Source: Zoogloea sp021286885 (GTDB lineage: Bacteria; Pseudomonadota; Gammaproteobacteria; Burkholderiales; Rhodocyclaceae). Taken from it: a DNA stretch of 64,000 bases. The notes below the pieces were generated by a model. That model was not told the DNA's origin, made no database searches, and was given only the letters and a program-made list of their open reading frames with translations. How positions within the stretch are numbered: the stretch's first letter is position 1; every line of letters begins with the position of its first letter. The stretch is from assembly GCF_041915215.1 (NCBI RefSeq), contig NZ_JAYSBV010000006.1; one strand, written 5' to 3'. A program made the translations under genes and the position numbers. Positions 8,478-14,802 of the stretch are shown here, one piece after another.

Positions 8478-9017
8478 TCAGTGGCCAAAGGGCAGCATCC
8501 GGCGCAGGGTGCCATCCCGGTCGATCAGGGTGTGCTTGAGGGCGCCGGCCACGTGCAGGCCCACCAAACCGAGTAGTGCGAAGTTGAGAGCCTCATGGGC
8601 TTCCTTGAGCAGATCTCCCAGTTCGGGGTTCTTGGCGATCAGGTCGGGCAGCGGCAGCACGCCGAAATACACCACCTGGAAACCCTTGGCCGAACTCATC
8701 AGCCAGCCGGACAGGGGCACCGCAAACATCAGCACGTAGAGCAGCACGTGGGTGAGTTCGGCAATCCGGTGCTGCCAGGCCGGGGCGGGCAGGGCGGCCG
8801 GCGGGCGGTGGGTGATGCGCCACAGCAGACGCGGCACGAACAGCAGCAGCACGGTGATGCCGATCCACTTGTGGTAGGAGTAGAGCTTCAGCTTGTTGGG
8901 CGATAGGGGCAGGTCGTGCATGTAAACGCCCAGGGGAAAGGCGGCCAGGATCAGCAGCGCAATGATCCAGTGGGCCGCAATGGCCGGGCCCGAGTAGCGG
9001 GGGGAGGAGGTGTTCAT
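8478..9017 (-). CDS. Cytochrome b561 family membrane protein (YceJ-like)
   Basis: A 179-residue inner-membrane di-haem cytochrome b561 with four transmembrane helices. Candidate haem-ligating histidines sit in AAHWIIALLI, SYHKWIGI, ELTHVLLYVLM and LVGLHVAGALKH. The start at 9017 gives MNTSSPRYSGPAIAAHW, and its ATG follows the stop of the upstream dioxygenase gene after one base, so the two are translationally close. Downstream are two YceI genes; the b561-YceI pairing is known in E. coli (yceJ-yceI) and suggests electron transfer between the quinone pool and a periplasmic lipid carrier. Substrate not established. Confidence 0.92.
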   Translation of the reverse strand: MNTSSPRYSGPAIAAHWIIALLILAAFPLGVYMHDLPLSPNKLKLYSYHKWIGITVLLLFVPRLLWRITHRPPAALPAPAWQHRIAELTHVLLYVLMFAVPLSGWLMSSAKGFQVVYFGVLPLPDLIAKNPELGDLLKEAHEALNFALLGLVGLHVAGALKHTLIDRDGTLRRMLPFGH

Positions 9018-9018
9018 C

Positions 9019-9837
9019 TCAGTGTTCCTTGACGGCAGTGAAGGGGCGCGGGCTGTGGTCCTGCCACAGGTAGGCATCCATGGCCAGACCGGCGTAGGTG
9101 TATTCCGGTTCCAGGCGCAGGGGCAATTCTCCATGCTCGGCGGCGCCCAGGGCAGAAAACAGCGGCAGCAGATGATCTTCGCTCGGATGGGCGCCCACCC
9201 CCAGGGGGGTGAGTCGGCGGTAATCCTGCAAGCGCGGGCGATCATCCTCGGCCAGGGCGGCGCCCACCCAATCGGCAAACTGGCGGGCCTGGGGCAGGGC
9301 CGGGCCGCCTTCCCAGTTGAGCCAGCCAAAGTTGTGGGTGACAGCCCCCGAGGCGAGGATCAGCACGCCTTCATCCCGCAGGGGGCGCAGGGCCACGCCC
9401 AGGCGCCGGTGCCAGTCCGGCCCCGCGTAGGGCTGGATGGAGAGCTGGGCCACCGGGATGTCGGCTTCCGGGTACATTTGGCTCAGGGGAATCCAGGCGC
9501 CGTGGTCCAGGCCCTGATTTTGGGTGATGGCGATGGGCAGGCTGGCGGCCTCCATCAGCGCCACCACCCGTTCGGCCAGGGCCGGTGCCCCCGGCGCCGG
9601 GTACTGGCGGGCGTACAGATCCGGCGGAAAGCCGCCAAAGTCGTGGATGGTTTCGGGTTGGGGGGCGCTGCTCACCTGGGGCCCACGGGTCGTCCAGTGG
9701 GCCGACACCACCAGAATCGCCCGGGGGCGGGGCAGTTCGGCGCCCAGGCGCTTCCACAGTTCCAGGGTCGCGCCAGGCTGGCGCACCACATCCGGCGCAC
9801 CGTGGGAAACAAACAAAACAGGTTGGCGAGCGTTCAT
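9019..9837 (-). CDS. DODA-type extradiol ring-opening dioxygenase (YgiD-like)
   Basis: A 272-residue member of the class III extradiol dioxygenase family related to 4,5-DOPA dioxygenase and E. coli YgiD. Metal-site candidates are His12 (FVSHGAP), His47 (VVSAHWTT) and His222 (HPSEDHLLPL), with conserved His112 in GLDHGAW and His168 in AVTHNFG. It is divergent from a LysR regulator, a very common arrangement for this family in proteobacteria, and is the promoter-proximal gene of the run into cytochrome b561 and YceI. The natural substrate of bacterial YgiD-type enzymes is not firmly known, so no aromatic compound is claimed. Confidence 0.9.
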   Translation of the reverse strand: MNARQPVLFVSHGAPDVVRQPGATLELWKRLGAELPRPRAILVVSAHWTTRGPQVSSAPQPETIHDFGGFPPDLYARQYPAPGAPALAERVVALMEAASLPIAITQNQGLDHGAWIPLSQMYPEADIPVAQLSIQPYAGPDWHRRLGVALRPLRDEGVLILASGAVTHNFGWLNWEGGPALPQARQFADWVGAALAEDDRPRLQDYRRLTPLGVGAHPSEDHLLPLFSALGAAEHGELPLRLEPEYTYAGLAMDAYLWQDHSPRPFTAVKEH

Positions 9838-9914
9838 GGGGCCCTCCCGGGGCAGTCTTTTCAGCAGAGGCAGCGTGCGCTGCGGGATGGGCGTACTTTA
9901 GGCTGTTGATTGGG

Positions 9915-9936
9915 CCTGAAATAGTATTTAATCAGG
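9915..9936. promoter_or_regulatory. Candidate LysR operator between dioxygenase and regulator
   Basis: The dyad CCTGA-N12-TCAGG with an AT-rich centre lies 27 bases before the LysR start and 78 bases before the divergent dioxygenase start. LysR-type regulators bind interrupted dyads in such divergent regions, so this is a reasonable site; no experiment supports it. Confidence 0.4.
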
Positions 9937-9962
9937 AAATCTTTGTTGCTGTTTTTGAAACA

Positions 9963-10901
9963 ATGGACCGACTCCATGCAATGAATGTGTTCCTGCGGGT
10001 GGCCGAAGCGGGCAGTTTTGCGGCGGCGGCCAAGCATCTGGATCTGGCCCGCTCCATGGTGACCCGCACCGTGGCCGGGTTGGAGGCCCATCTGGGCACC
10101 AAGCTGATTGCACGCAGCACCCGCAGCCTGCGCCTCACTTCCGAAGGGGCCGTGTATCTGGAGCGCTGCCGGGATATCCTGAGTCTGGTGGAGGCCGCCG
10201 AAGGGGATCTGGCCGGCAACCAGTTCCAGTTGCGGGGCCTGATCCGGGTGGGGGTGCCTCTCAGCTTTGGCGTACGCCATGTAGCGCCCCTGGTCGGGGA
10301 GTTCCTGGCCAGCCATCCGGGGCTGGATCTGGATCTGGATTTTGATGACCGGCGGGTGAACCTGATCGAAACCGGCCTCGACATGGCGATCCGCATCACC
10401 AGCCAGCTGGACCCGACCCAGGTGGCCCGGCGCATCGGGCGGGCCCGTTTCCTGACCCTGGCTTCACCCGATTACCTCGCCCGCCACGGGCGCCCACGCC
10501 ATCCGGCTGAGCTGGCCCAGCATGAATGCCTGGACTACACCGGCTCCAGCCGGCCCTGGGCCTACTGGGTGGATGGGGAATGGCGCCAGGTGCCCGTGCG
10601 GGGCCGGTTGCGGGCCAATAATGGCGATGCGCTGCTGGATGCCGCCGTGCGTGGTTTAGGCATCTGCGCCCAACCCAGCTTCATCGCGGCCCCGGCCCTG
10701 CGCAGCGGCGCGCTGGAGGTGGTGCTCCCCGAATACCCAACCCCTGAGCTGGGCATTCATGCGGTGTTCCCGGGGAACCGCCACCTGTCGGCCCGGGTCA
10801 GGGCCTTTACCGACTATCTGGCGGCCCGGATGGGGGATACGCCTTCTTGGGAGCTGAATCTTCCCCCGCAGACCCTGGCGGGAAAACCGTTCAGCGCCTA
10901 A
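9963..10901 (+). CDS. LysR family transcriptional regulator
   Basis: A 312-residue LysR-type regulator. The winged helix-turn-helix occupies about residues 1-65 (MNVFLRVAEAGSFAAAAKHL, then SMVTRTVAGLEAHLGTKLI and RSTRSLRLT), followed by the periplasmic-binding-protein-like effector domain from about residue 90 (GLIRVGVPLSFGVRHVAPLV). The ATG at 9963 is the family start; the frame is open far upstream but without homology. Divergence from the DODA-type dioxygenase suggests it controls that gene and, through it, the b561/YceI run. The effector is unknown. Confidence 0.93.
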   Translation: MDRLHAMNVFLRVAEAGSFAAAAKHLDLARSMVTRTVAGLEAHLGTKLIARSTRSLRLTSEGAVYLERCRDILSLVEAAEGDLAGNQFQLRGLIRVGVPLSFGVRHVAPLVGEFLASHPGLDLDLDFDDRRVNLIETGLDMAIRITSQLDPTQVARRIGRARFLTLASPDYLARHGRPRHPAELAQHECLDYTGSSRPWAYWVDGEWRQVPVRGRLRANNGDALLDAAVRGLGICAQPSFIAAPALRSGALEVVLPEYPTPELGIHAVFPGNRHLSARVRAFTDYLAARMGDTPSWELNLPPQTLAGKPFSA

Positions 10902-10910
10902 TATGCGCGG

Positions 10911-10927
10911 GCCGACCCCGGGTCGGC
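10911..10927 (+). terminator. Hairpin after the LysR gene
   Basis: Stem GCCGACC/GGTCGGC with a 3-base loop, 10 bases after the regulator stop and upstream of tpx. It lacks a T tract, so it is at best a weak terminator. Confidence 0.45.
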
Positions 10928-11007
10928 AGTCATAACAAAATCATATTCGGGAGCAGGGTTTTTCCTGTGCCCGCCCAACTTTGCAGATTACAACCAGGAG
11001 TGCCTCC

Positions 11008-11511
11008 ATGAGCCAAACCGTTACCCTCGGTGGAAACCCCGTTCAAGTCGAAGGTCAGCTGCCCCAGGCCGGTCAGACCGCCCCCGCCTTCAGCCTCGTG
11101 GCCAAGAATCTGGCTGACACCCCCCTGTCCGCCTACGCGGGCAAGCGCAAGGTGCTTAACATCTTCCCGAGCGTGGACACCCCCACCTGCGCCACCTCGG
11201 TGCGCACCTTCAACCAGTCTGCCAGCAGCCTGAACAACACCGTGGTGCTGTGCATCTCCGCCGACCTGCCCTTCGCCCAGGCCCGCTTCTGCGGCGCCGA
11301 AGGCCTGAACAACGTGGAAACCCTGTCCACCCTGCGGGGCGGCAACTTCCTGGCTGACTACGGCGTTGCCATCGCCAGCGGCCCCCTGACCGGCCTCGCC
11401 GCCCGTGCCGTGGTGGTGCTGGACGAGAACGACACGGTGCTCCACGCCGAGCTGGTTGCCGAGATCAAGAACGAGCCGAACTACGCCGCCGCCCTGGCTG
11501 TGCTGGCCTGA
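11008..11511 (+). CDS. tpx: Thiol peroxidase (atypical 2-Cys peroxiredoxin)
   Basis: A 167-residue thiol peroxidase that reduces hydrogen and alkyl peroxides with thioredoxin as electron donor. The peroxidatic Cys61 is in SVDTPTCATSVRTF and the resolving Cys95 in ARFCGAEGL, the spacing typical of Tpx. The start at 11008 is preceded by AGGAG. The protein has the usual Tpx length and no signal peptide, consistent with a cytoplasmic or, as in some bacteria, a spontaneously exported enzyme. It is followed after 16 bases by a truncated haemoglobin gene, suggesting a small stress-response operon for peroxide and nitric oxide or oxygen. Confidence 0.95.
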   Translation: MSQTVTLGGNPVQVEGQLPQAGQTAPAFSLVAKNLADTPLSAYAGKRKVLNIFPSVDTPTCATSVRTFNQSASSLNNTVVLCISADLPFAQARFCGAEGLNNVETLSTLRGGNFLADYGVAIASGPLTGLAARAVVVLDENDTVLHAELVAEIKNEPNYAAALAVLA

Positions 11512-11527
11512 TACCAGGTTTGACGCC

Positions 11528-11917
11528 ATGAGCACACCGGAACAGGACGCCGCCCGCCCCACCGAAGCCCAGATCCAGGCCCTCGTGCACGGCTTTTATG
11601 GCCGTGCCCGGGAAGATGCGCTGCTTGGCCCCGTATTCGAGGCTGAAGTCGCCCACTGGGGTGAGCATCTGCGGGTGATCTGCGATTTCTGGTCCCGCAC
11701 CCTGTGCGGCACCGAGCGCTACACGGGCAGCCCCTATCCGGTGCATGTGCGCCTGCCGGTGGAGCCCGCGCATTTTGCGCGCTGGCTCGAACTGTTCCAG
11801 GCTGCCGCCCGGGAGTTTCTCCCCGGGCCGGCCGCCGAGCAGGCCATGGCCAAGGCCGAACTGATGGCCCGCAGCTTCCAGGCCGGGATGTTCTTCACCC
11901 CGCGCAAGGATGGCTGA
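11528..11917 (+). CDS. Group III truncated haemoglobin
   Basis: A 129-residue globin of the truncated group III type. The helix B Tyr is in HGFYGRAR, the group signature runs through LLGPVF, WGEHLRVICDFWS and YPVHVRLP, and the proximal haem ligand is His82 in AHFARWLELF. Group III haemoglobins bind oxygen with high affinity and have been linked to nitric-oxide and microaerobic metabolism; the exact role here is not visible. The ATG at 11528 lies 16 bases after tpx and no terminator separates them, so the two are probably cotranscribed. Confidence 0.9.
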   Translation: MSTPEQDAARPTEAQIQALVHGFYGRAREDALLGPVFEAEVAHWGEHLRVICDFWSRTLCGTERYTGSPYPVHVRLPVEPAHFARWLELFQAAAREFLPGPAAEQAMAKAELMARSFQAGMFFTPRKDG

Positions 11918-11928
11918 AGGCCACCGGC

Positions 11929-11955
11929 GCCAGGGCTGAAATCTTCAGCCCTGGC
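11929..11955. terminator. Bidirectional terminator-like hairpin between the globin gene and dgkA
   Basis: A 12-bp perfect stem GCCAGGGCTGAA/TTCAGCCCTGGC with a 3-base loop sits between the convergent genes and includes the last codons and stop of dgkA. There is no long T tract. Confidence 0.55.
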
Positions 11956-12298
11956 CCCAGCCCAGCCAAGCAATACCAATCAGGGCCGCCACCAGGCTCG
12001 CCACCAGCACGGCCCCCGCTGCCACATCCTTGGCAAAGCCGATTTCCGGATGCCGCTCCGGGTGCAGCCGGTCTGCCAGCGCCTCCAGGGCCGTGTTAAG
12101 CAGTTCGGCTACCAGTACCATTCCCGCCGCCATCAGGATCAGCGCCCACCACAGGGGCGTCGCCCCCCGGTAAGCCAGCACCCCGATCACCCCCGCCAGC
12201 ACGCCCAGATGGGTGCGCAGACTGCGCTCCTGCCGCACGGCGCCCGCCAGCCCGCGCCAGGCGTGGCCCAGGCGCAACAGCAAACCCTGTCCCTTCAT
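11945..12298 (-). CDS. dgkA: Diacylglycerol kinase (prokaryotic type)
   Basis: A 117-residue three-helix inner-membrane kinase that phosphorylates diacylglycerol to phosphatidic acid, recycling lipid left over from membrane-derived glucan synthesis. The family core is visible: a basic amphipathic N terminus (AWRGLAGAVRQERSLR), three hydrophobic helices and the catalytic AELLNTALEALADRLHPE, then FAKDVAAGAVL. The length is close to the E. coli enzyme. The ATG at 12298 gives the family start; upstream codons in the same frame are unlike it. Divergent from a small lipoprotein gene and convergent with the globin gene. Confidence 0.93.
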   Translation of the reverse strand: MKGQGLLLRLGHAWRGLAGAVRQERSLRTHLGVLAGVIGVLAYRGATPLWWALILMAAGMVLVAELLNTALEALADRLHPERHPEIGFAKDVAAGAVLVASLVAALIGIAWLGWGQG

Positions 12299-12401
12299 CG
12301 CTCGATTTTCCGGCCCAGTGGGCGGGCCTCGAAGTGAAAAATTCAGTGGAGTGAAGGCTGTATCAGGTAGTCTGGCAGGCTGTGTCCTGCCGAGTTGCCC
12401 C

Positions 12402-12644
12402 ATGTTCTCCACCCGCCATTGTTTTGCCCTTCTGGGTGTTGTGTGCGCCCTGCAAGCCTGCAGCCGCCCCGAGCCCCTCTCGGTGGCCGACATGGCCCGT
12501 TTTCGGGCTGAGCTGATCGCCTCCCGCCCCGAGTGCAAGACTTTCGCCGAGCAACTCGACCCGGCCCGCGTCAAAACCTTTGCTGAGGCCGATCAAATCT
12601 ACCACGCCGCCAAGGCCCTTTCCTGCATCAAGCCTGATGTCTGA
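12402..12644 (+). CDS. Small predicted lipoprotein of unknown function
   Basis: An 80-residue protein with a lipoprotein signal peptide: MFSTRHCFALLGVVC followed by the lipobox LQAC, with Cys20 as the lipidated residue. The mature part is polar and contains two further Cys (PECKTF and LSCIKPDV) that could pair in the periplasm, and a helical middle (MARFRAELIAS, AEADQIYHAAKA). I do not recognise the family. The signal peptide, regular codon use and the strong terminator 49 bases downstream support a real gene. It is divergent from dgkA. Confidence 0.7.
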   Translation: MFSTRHCFALLGVVCALQACSRPEPLSVADMARFRAELIASRPECKTFAEQLDPARVKTFAEADQIYHAAKALSCIKPDV

Positions 12645-12692
12645 GGCTGCAGGCGGCGCGTAAGCCCTTGCCCCCACGCCCACCAGACGCAG

Positions 12693-12723
12693 AAAAGCCA
12701 GCCCGGGAAGGCTGGCTTTTTTG
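12693..12723 (+). terminator. Rho-independent terminator
   Basis: A perfect 11-bp stem AAAAGCCAGCC/GGCTGGCTTTT with a 6-base loop followed by more T residues. It serves the lipoprotein gene and, with its 5' A run, may also stop minus-strand transcription from higBA. Confidence 0.85.
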
Positions 12724-12769
12724 TGTGAGGGTGATGGGCGAGCTTGGATGTACGCCTTGAGCAGGATTT

Positions 12770-13063
12770 TTATGCCGTCATGGCTCGTTTGACGCTGACC
12801 ATGGGGCGGTGTGCTTCGGCGTGCCACAGATCATAGGCGAGCTGGCCTTTCAGCCAGGACTCTGCACTAGGGCCATCCAGCCAGGATTCAAGGCGTAGCG
12901 CCAGATCAATGCTGATACCCGCCTTGCCATTCAGCACCCTGGAGAGGGTGACGCGGTTGATCCCAAGTTCTGCCGCCGCCTGGGTGACGGACAGGCCGAG
13001 TGCAGGCAGCACGTCCTCCCGGAGCGTTTCGCCGGGATGGGGAGGGTTGTGCATCCTTGCCAT
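12770..13063 (-). CDS. higA: HigA family antitoxin
   Basis: A 97-residue antitoxin with the HigA addiction-module layout: N-terminal HNPPHPGETLREDVL, a helix-turn-helix (LSVTQAAAELGINRVTLSRV) and the C-terminal LALRLESWLDG segment. It neutralises the upstream-encoded HigB and represses the operon. The start follows an AAGGAG ribosome-binding site that overlaps the higB stop, with 11 bases between genes, so toxin is translated first, as usual for higBA. It lies just outside the tRNA-linked mini-island. Confidence 0.9.
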   Translation of the reverse strand: MARMHNPPHPGETLREDVLPALGLSVTQAAAELGINRVTLSRVLNGKAGISIDLALRLESWLDGPSAESWLKGQLAYDLWHAEAHRPMVSVKRAMTA

Positions 13064-13074
13064 GTCGATTCTCC

Positions 13075-13353
13075 TTAGTGGTAGTCCTGGTAATCGACCA
13101 GGATGGCATCTTCGCCTTCAAATACAAAAGTCATCCGCCAATTGCCATTAACGGTCACCGACCAGTGATCGGCCAGTTCGCCGCTCAGTGCATGCAGTCG
13201 CCAGCCTGGCATGTTCATGTCTTTGGGATCACGGGCGTCATTGAGTTGCCGTAACTGGCGTGCCAGCCTTCCTGCATGGTCGGGCCGTATCCCTGCCTTG
13301 CTGCCGGACTCGAAAAACAGCGCCAAGCCTTTGTGTTTGAAGTGCTTGATCAT
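13075..13353 (-). CDS. higB: HigB family toxin (RelE superfamily mRNA interferase)
   Basis: A 92-residue HigB-type toxin, expected to cleave mRNA on the ribosome. Family landmarks are the N-terminal MIKHFKHKGLALFFESG, the helix HAGRLARQLRQLNDARDP, LHALSGELADHWSVTVNGNWRMTF and the terminal VDYQDYH, which carries the C-terminal His common in this family. The ATG at 13353 removes a 14-codon unlike extension. A 7-bp inverted repeat 10 bases upstream is a likely operator for the HigA-HigB complex. The pair looks intact. Confidence 0.9.
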   Translation of the reverse strand: MIKHFKHKGLALFFESGSKAGIRPDHAGRLARQLRQLNDARDPKDMNMPGWRLHALSGELADHWSVTVNGNWRMTFVFEGEDAILVDYQDYH

Positions 13354-13362
13354 TAGAAAAAT

Positions 13363-13381
13363 TGTAGCGTTTGGCGCTACA
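13363..13381. promoter_or_regulatory. Candidate HigA operator upstream of higB
   Basis: The perfect dyad TGTAGCG-N5-CGCTACA lies 10-28 bases upstream of the higB start, where the antitoxin of this family usually autoregulates. The centre and spacing suit a helix-turn-helix dimer. Confidence 0.55.
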
Positions 13382-13384
13382 GGC

Positions 13385-13453
13385 CGCAAGGTCATGGAAG
13401 CCGCCCATGCGCGATTGAGCGGGCTGACCCAAGCGGATGCATGCCACCCAGTC
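13385..13453 (+). pseudogene. Relic of a second copy of the island toxin-antitoxin module
   Basis: Three short blocks in order match the intact pair found 1.4 kb to the right. Bases 13385-13419 match the toxin 3' end (14749-14783) with two mismatches over 35 bases; 13420-13431 match 12 of 12 in the antitoxin (14917-14928); 13432-13453 match the antitoxin helix-turn-helix region (14943-14964) with two mismatches over 22. The blocks are abutted, so the copy has lost its toxin 5' part, the toxin-antitoxin junction, 14 internal bases and the antitoxin 3' end. It stops one base before the left 106-bp repeat. Confidence 0.75.
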
Positions 13454-13473
13454 CATGGCGCTAAAAAGCAAAA

Positions 13474-13497
13474 AGGCCAACCCCGAAGGATTGGCCT
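13474..13497 (-). terminator. Terminator hairpin in the left repeat
   Basis: Minus-strand hairpin with stem AGGCCAAT/GTTGGCCT closed by CC-TTCG-GG, followed by T4-GC-T5. It is the orphaned copy of the terminator that follows the tRNA gene. Confidence 0.75.
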
Positions 13498-13513
13498 AAG
13501 TGCTTGATGTTGC

Positions 13514-13560
13514 TGGTGGGCCCAGCAGGACTTGAACCCGCGACCAAGCGATTATGAGTC
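13514..13560 (-). pseudogene. tRNA 3' fragment (displaced by integration)
   Basis: The 3' 47 bases of the tRNA at 15955-16031, from the anticodon loop through the T arm, acceptor strand and encoded CCA, are repeated here without the 5' half. It cannot fold into a tRNA and is an integration scar. Confidence 0.92.
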
Positions 13561-13595
13561 TGGTGGTATGCGTGTTTTCCGGCGTTGATAGGGAT

Positions 13596-13626
13596 GCATG
13601 AAAAATTTTAACCGCATGAAAAATAT
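13596..13626 (+). repeat. Direct repeats next to the attachment site (possible integrase arm sites)
   Basis: Two copies of GCATGAAAAAT start at 13596 and 13614, 18 bases apart, in the AT-rich leader between the left repeat and the integrase start. Such short repeats beside an att core are typical places for integrase arm-type binding, but this is inference. Confidence 0.35.
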
Positions 13627-13737
13627 GAGATTTTTGTTTTTTGGGCATTGGTTGATGTTGATGGGTGTTGTTAGAATGGGGAGCAATGAGGCTGCAATGG
13701 AAACGTCTGTGGCTCCCGACACCCAGGAGCAACGACC

Positions 13738-14449
13738 ATGGCCCGCGAAACCGAACGCATCCGCCTGACCCTTGACCGCATCCGCAGGCTGCCATCCCCG
13801 GCAGGTTCTCAGGCGGTTTATGTGTTCGACGATGACCCCAAGCAGCTCTGTGTTCGTGTGACACTGGCTGGAGTAAAGTCCTTCGTCTTTGCCGGCAAGC
13901 TCAACAAGGCGCCGCTCCGCGTCACCATCGGCGATGTGAAGGTTTGGGCTTTGGACGATGCCCGTGCCGAGGCCCGGCGTCTGCAAGGCTTGATTGACCA
14001 GGGGATAGACCCCCGCCAGGAGAAAGCAGACAAGCGCGCCGCCATCGAGGCCGAGCGGGAAGGGTTTGCACGGCAAGCGGTGACTGTTGGCTTCCCTGCC
14101 GCGCCGCAATGAGTGGGTGTTCTCAAGCCCGGCATCATCGGATGGCCGGATTGTGGAAGTCCTGAAGCCCCTGCGCAAAGCGATGAAGGCCGCAGGCCTG
14201 CCGCTGTTTTCGCTGCATGACCTGCGCCGCAGCTTCGGCACTCTGGCGGAGTGGTGTGAGGTGCCCGTGGGCGTGGTGGCTCAGATTCAGGGGCACAAGC
14301 CGTCAGCCCTGGCGGAAAAGCACTACCGCCGCCGCCCGCTGGATCTGCTGACCCTGTGGCACGTCAAGATTGAGAGCTGGATGCTTGAACAGGCCGGCAT
14401 CGAGCAACCGGGCGAAGGGCAGGTATCGGGGCTGCGTGTGGTAGGCTAA
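13738..14449 (+). pseudogene. Tyrosine integrase, internally deleted and out of frame
   Basis: The first 115 or so codons encode the N-terminal arm-binding domain of a tRNA-targeting integrase (LTLDRIRRLPSP, CVRVTLAGVKSFVF, KVWALDDARAEARRLQGLI). From about 14087, in a different frame, the C-terminal catalytic part follows, with NEWVFSSPAS, the HxxR box in HDLRRSFG, and IQGHKPSALAEKHYRRR containing the likely nucleophilic Tyr. The core-binding domain and the first catalytic Arg and Lys are missing, so about 150-180 residues were lost compared with the roughly 400-residue family. A good start with an AGGAG upstream remains. Not functional. Confidence 0.88.
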
Positions 14450-14463
14450 CGGGTATAGCAGAA

Positions 14464-14802
14464 ATGAGATATTCTATGCCTTGGACCGTCACCCTCATTC
14501 CTGAGGCTGAAGCCGAGCTGCTGGCGATGCCGGCAGATATACAGGCCCGCTTCCTGCACATTGCCGAGCTTCTGGAAACGTTCGGCCCGCATCAGGTTGG
14601 AATGCCGCATGTGCGTCCGCTTGAAGGAAAACTGTGGGAAATGCGCATGACTGGCCGGGACGGAATTTCCCGGGCGATCTATGTGGCCCGCACCGGGCAG
14701 CGTTTGGCCGTCCTGCATGTTTTCATCAAGAAGACCCAGAAGACCCCGCGCAAGGCCATGGAAACCGCCCATGCGCGATTGAGGAGCCTAGACCATGACT
14801 GA
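14464..14802 (+). CDS. RelE/HigB-like toxin (phage Gp49-like family)
   Basis: A 112-residue toxin of the Gp49-like branch of the RelE superfamily, expected to act as a ribosome-dependent mRNA interferase. Visible landmarks are VTLIPEAEAELLAMP, the strand VRPLEGKLWEMRM, the basic GISRAIYVARTG and the C-terminal LHVFIKKTQKTPRKAMETA, where the conserved F-K-K-T-Q-K-T-P block is diagnostic. Start could be ATG 14464 or ATG 14476. Its last 8 bases overlap the antitoxin start. The frame is intact inside an otherwise broken island, suggesting it is kept by addiction. Confidence 0.88.
   Translation: MRYSMPWTVTLIPEAEAELLAMPADIQARFLHIAELLETFGPHQVGMPHVRPLEGKLWEMRMTGRDGISRAIYVARTGQRLAVLHVFIKKTQKTPRKAMETAHARLRSLDHD

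Larger units (their letters stand above)
13455..13560. repeat. Left 106-bp direct repeat (attachment-site copy)
   Basis: Identical over 106 bases to 15896-16001. It contains the tRNA terminator and the 3' 47 bases of the tRNA gene, so it is the displaced host copy of the tRNA 3' end created when an element integrated there. Flanking bases differ on both sides (C against A on the left, T against G on the right), which fixes the ends. Confidence 0.92.

Noticed and set aside
13514..13560. A second functional tRNA gene
   Set aside because: Only the 3' 47 bases are present; the 5' acceptor strand and D arm are missing.
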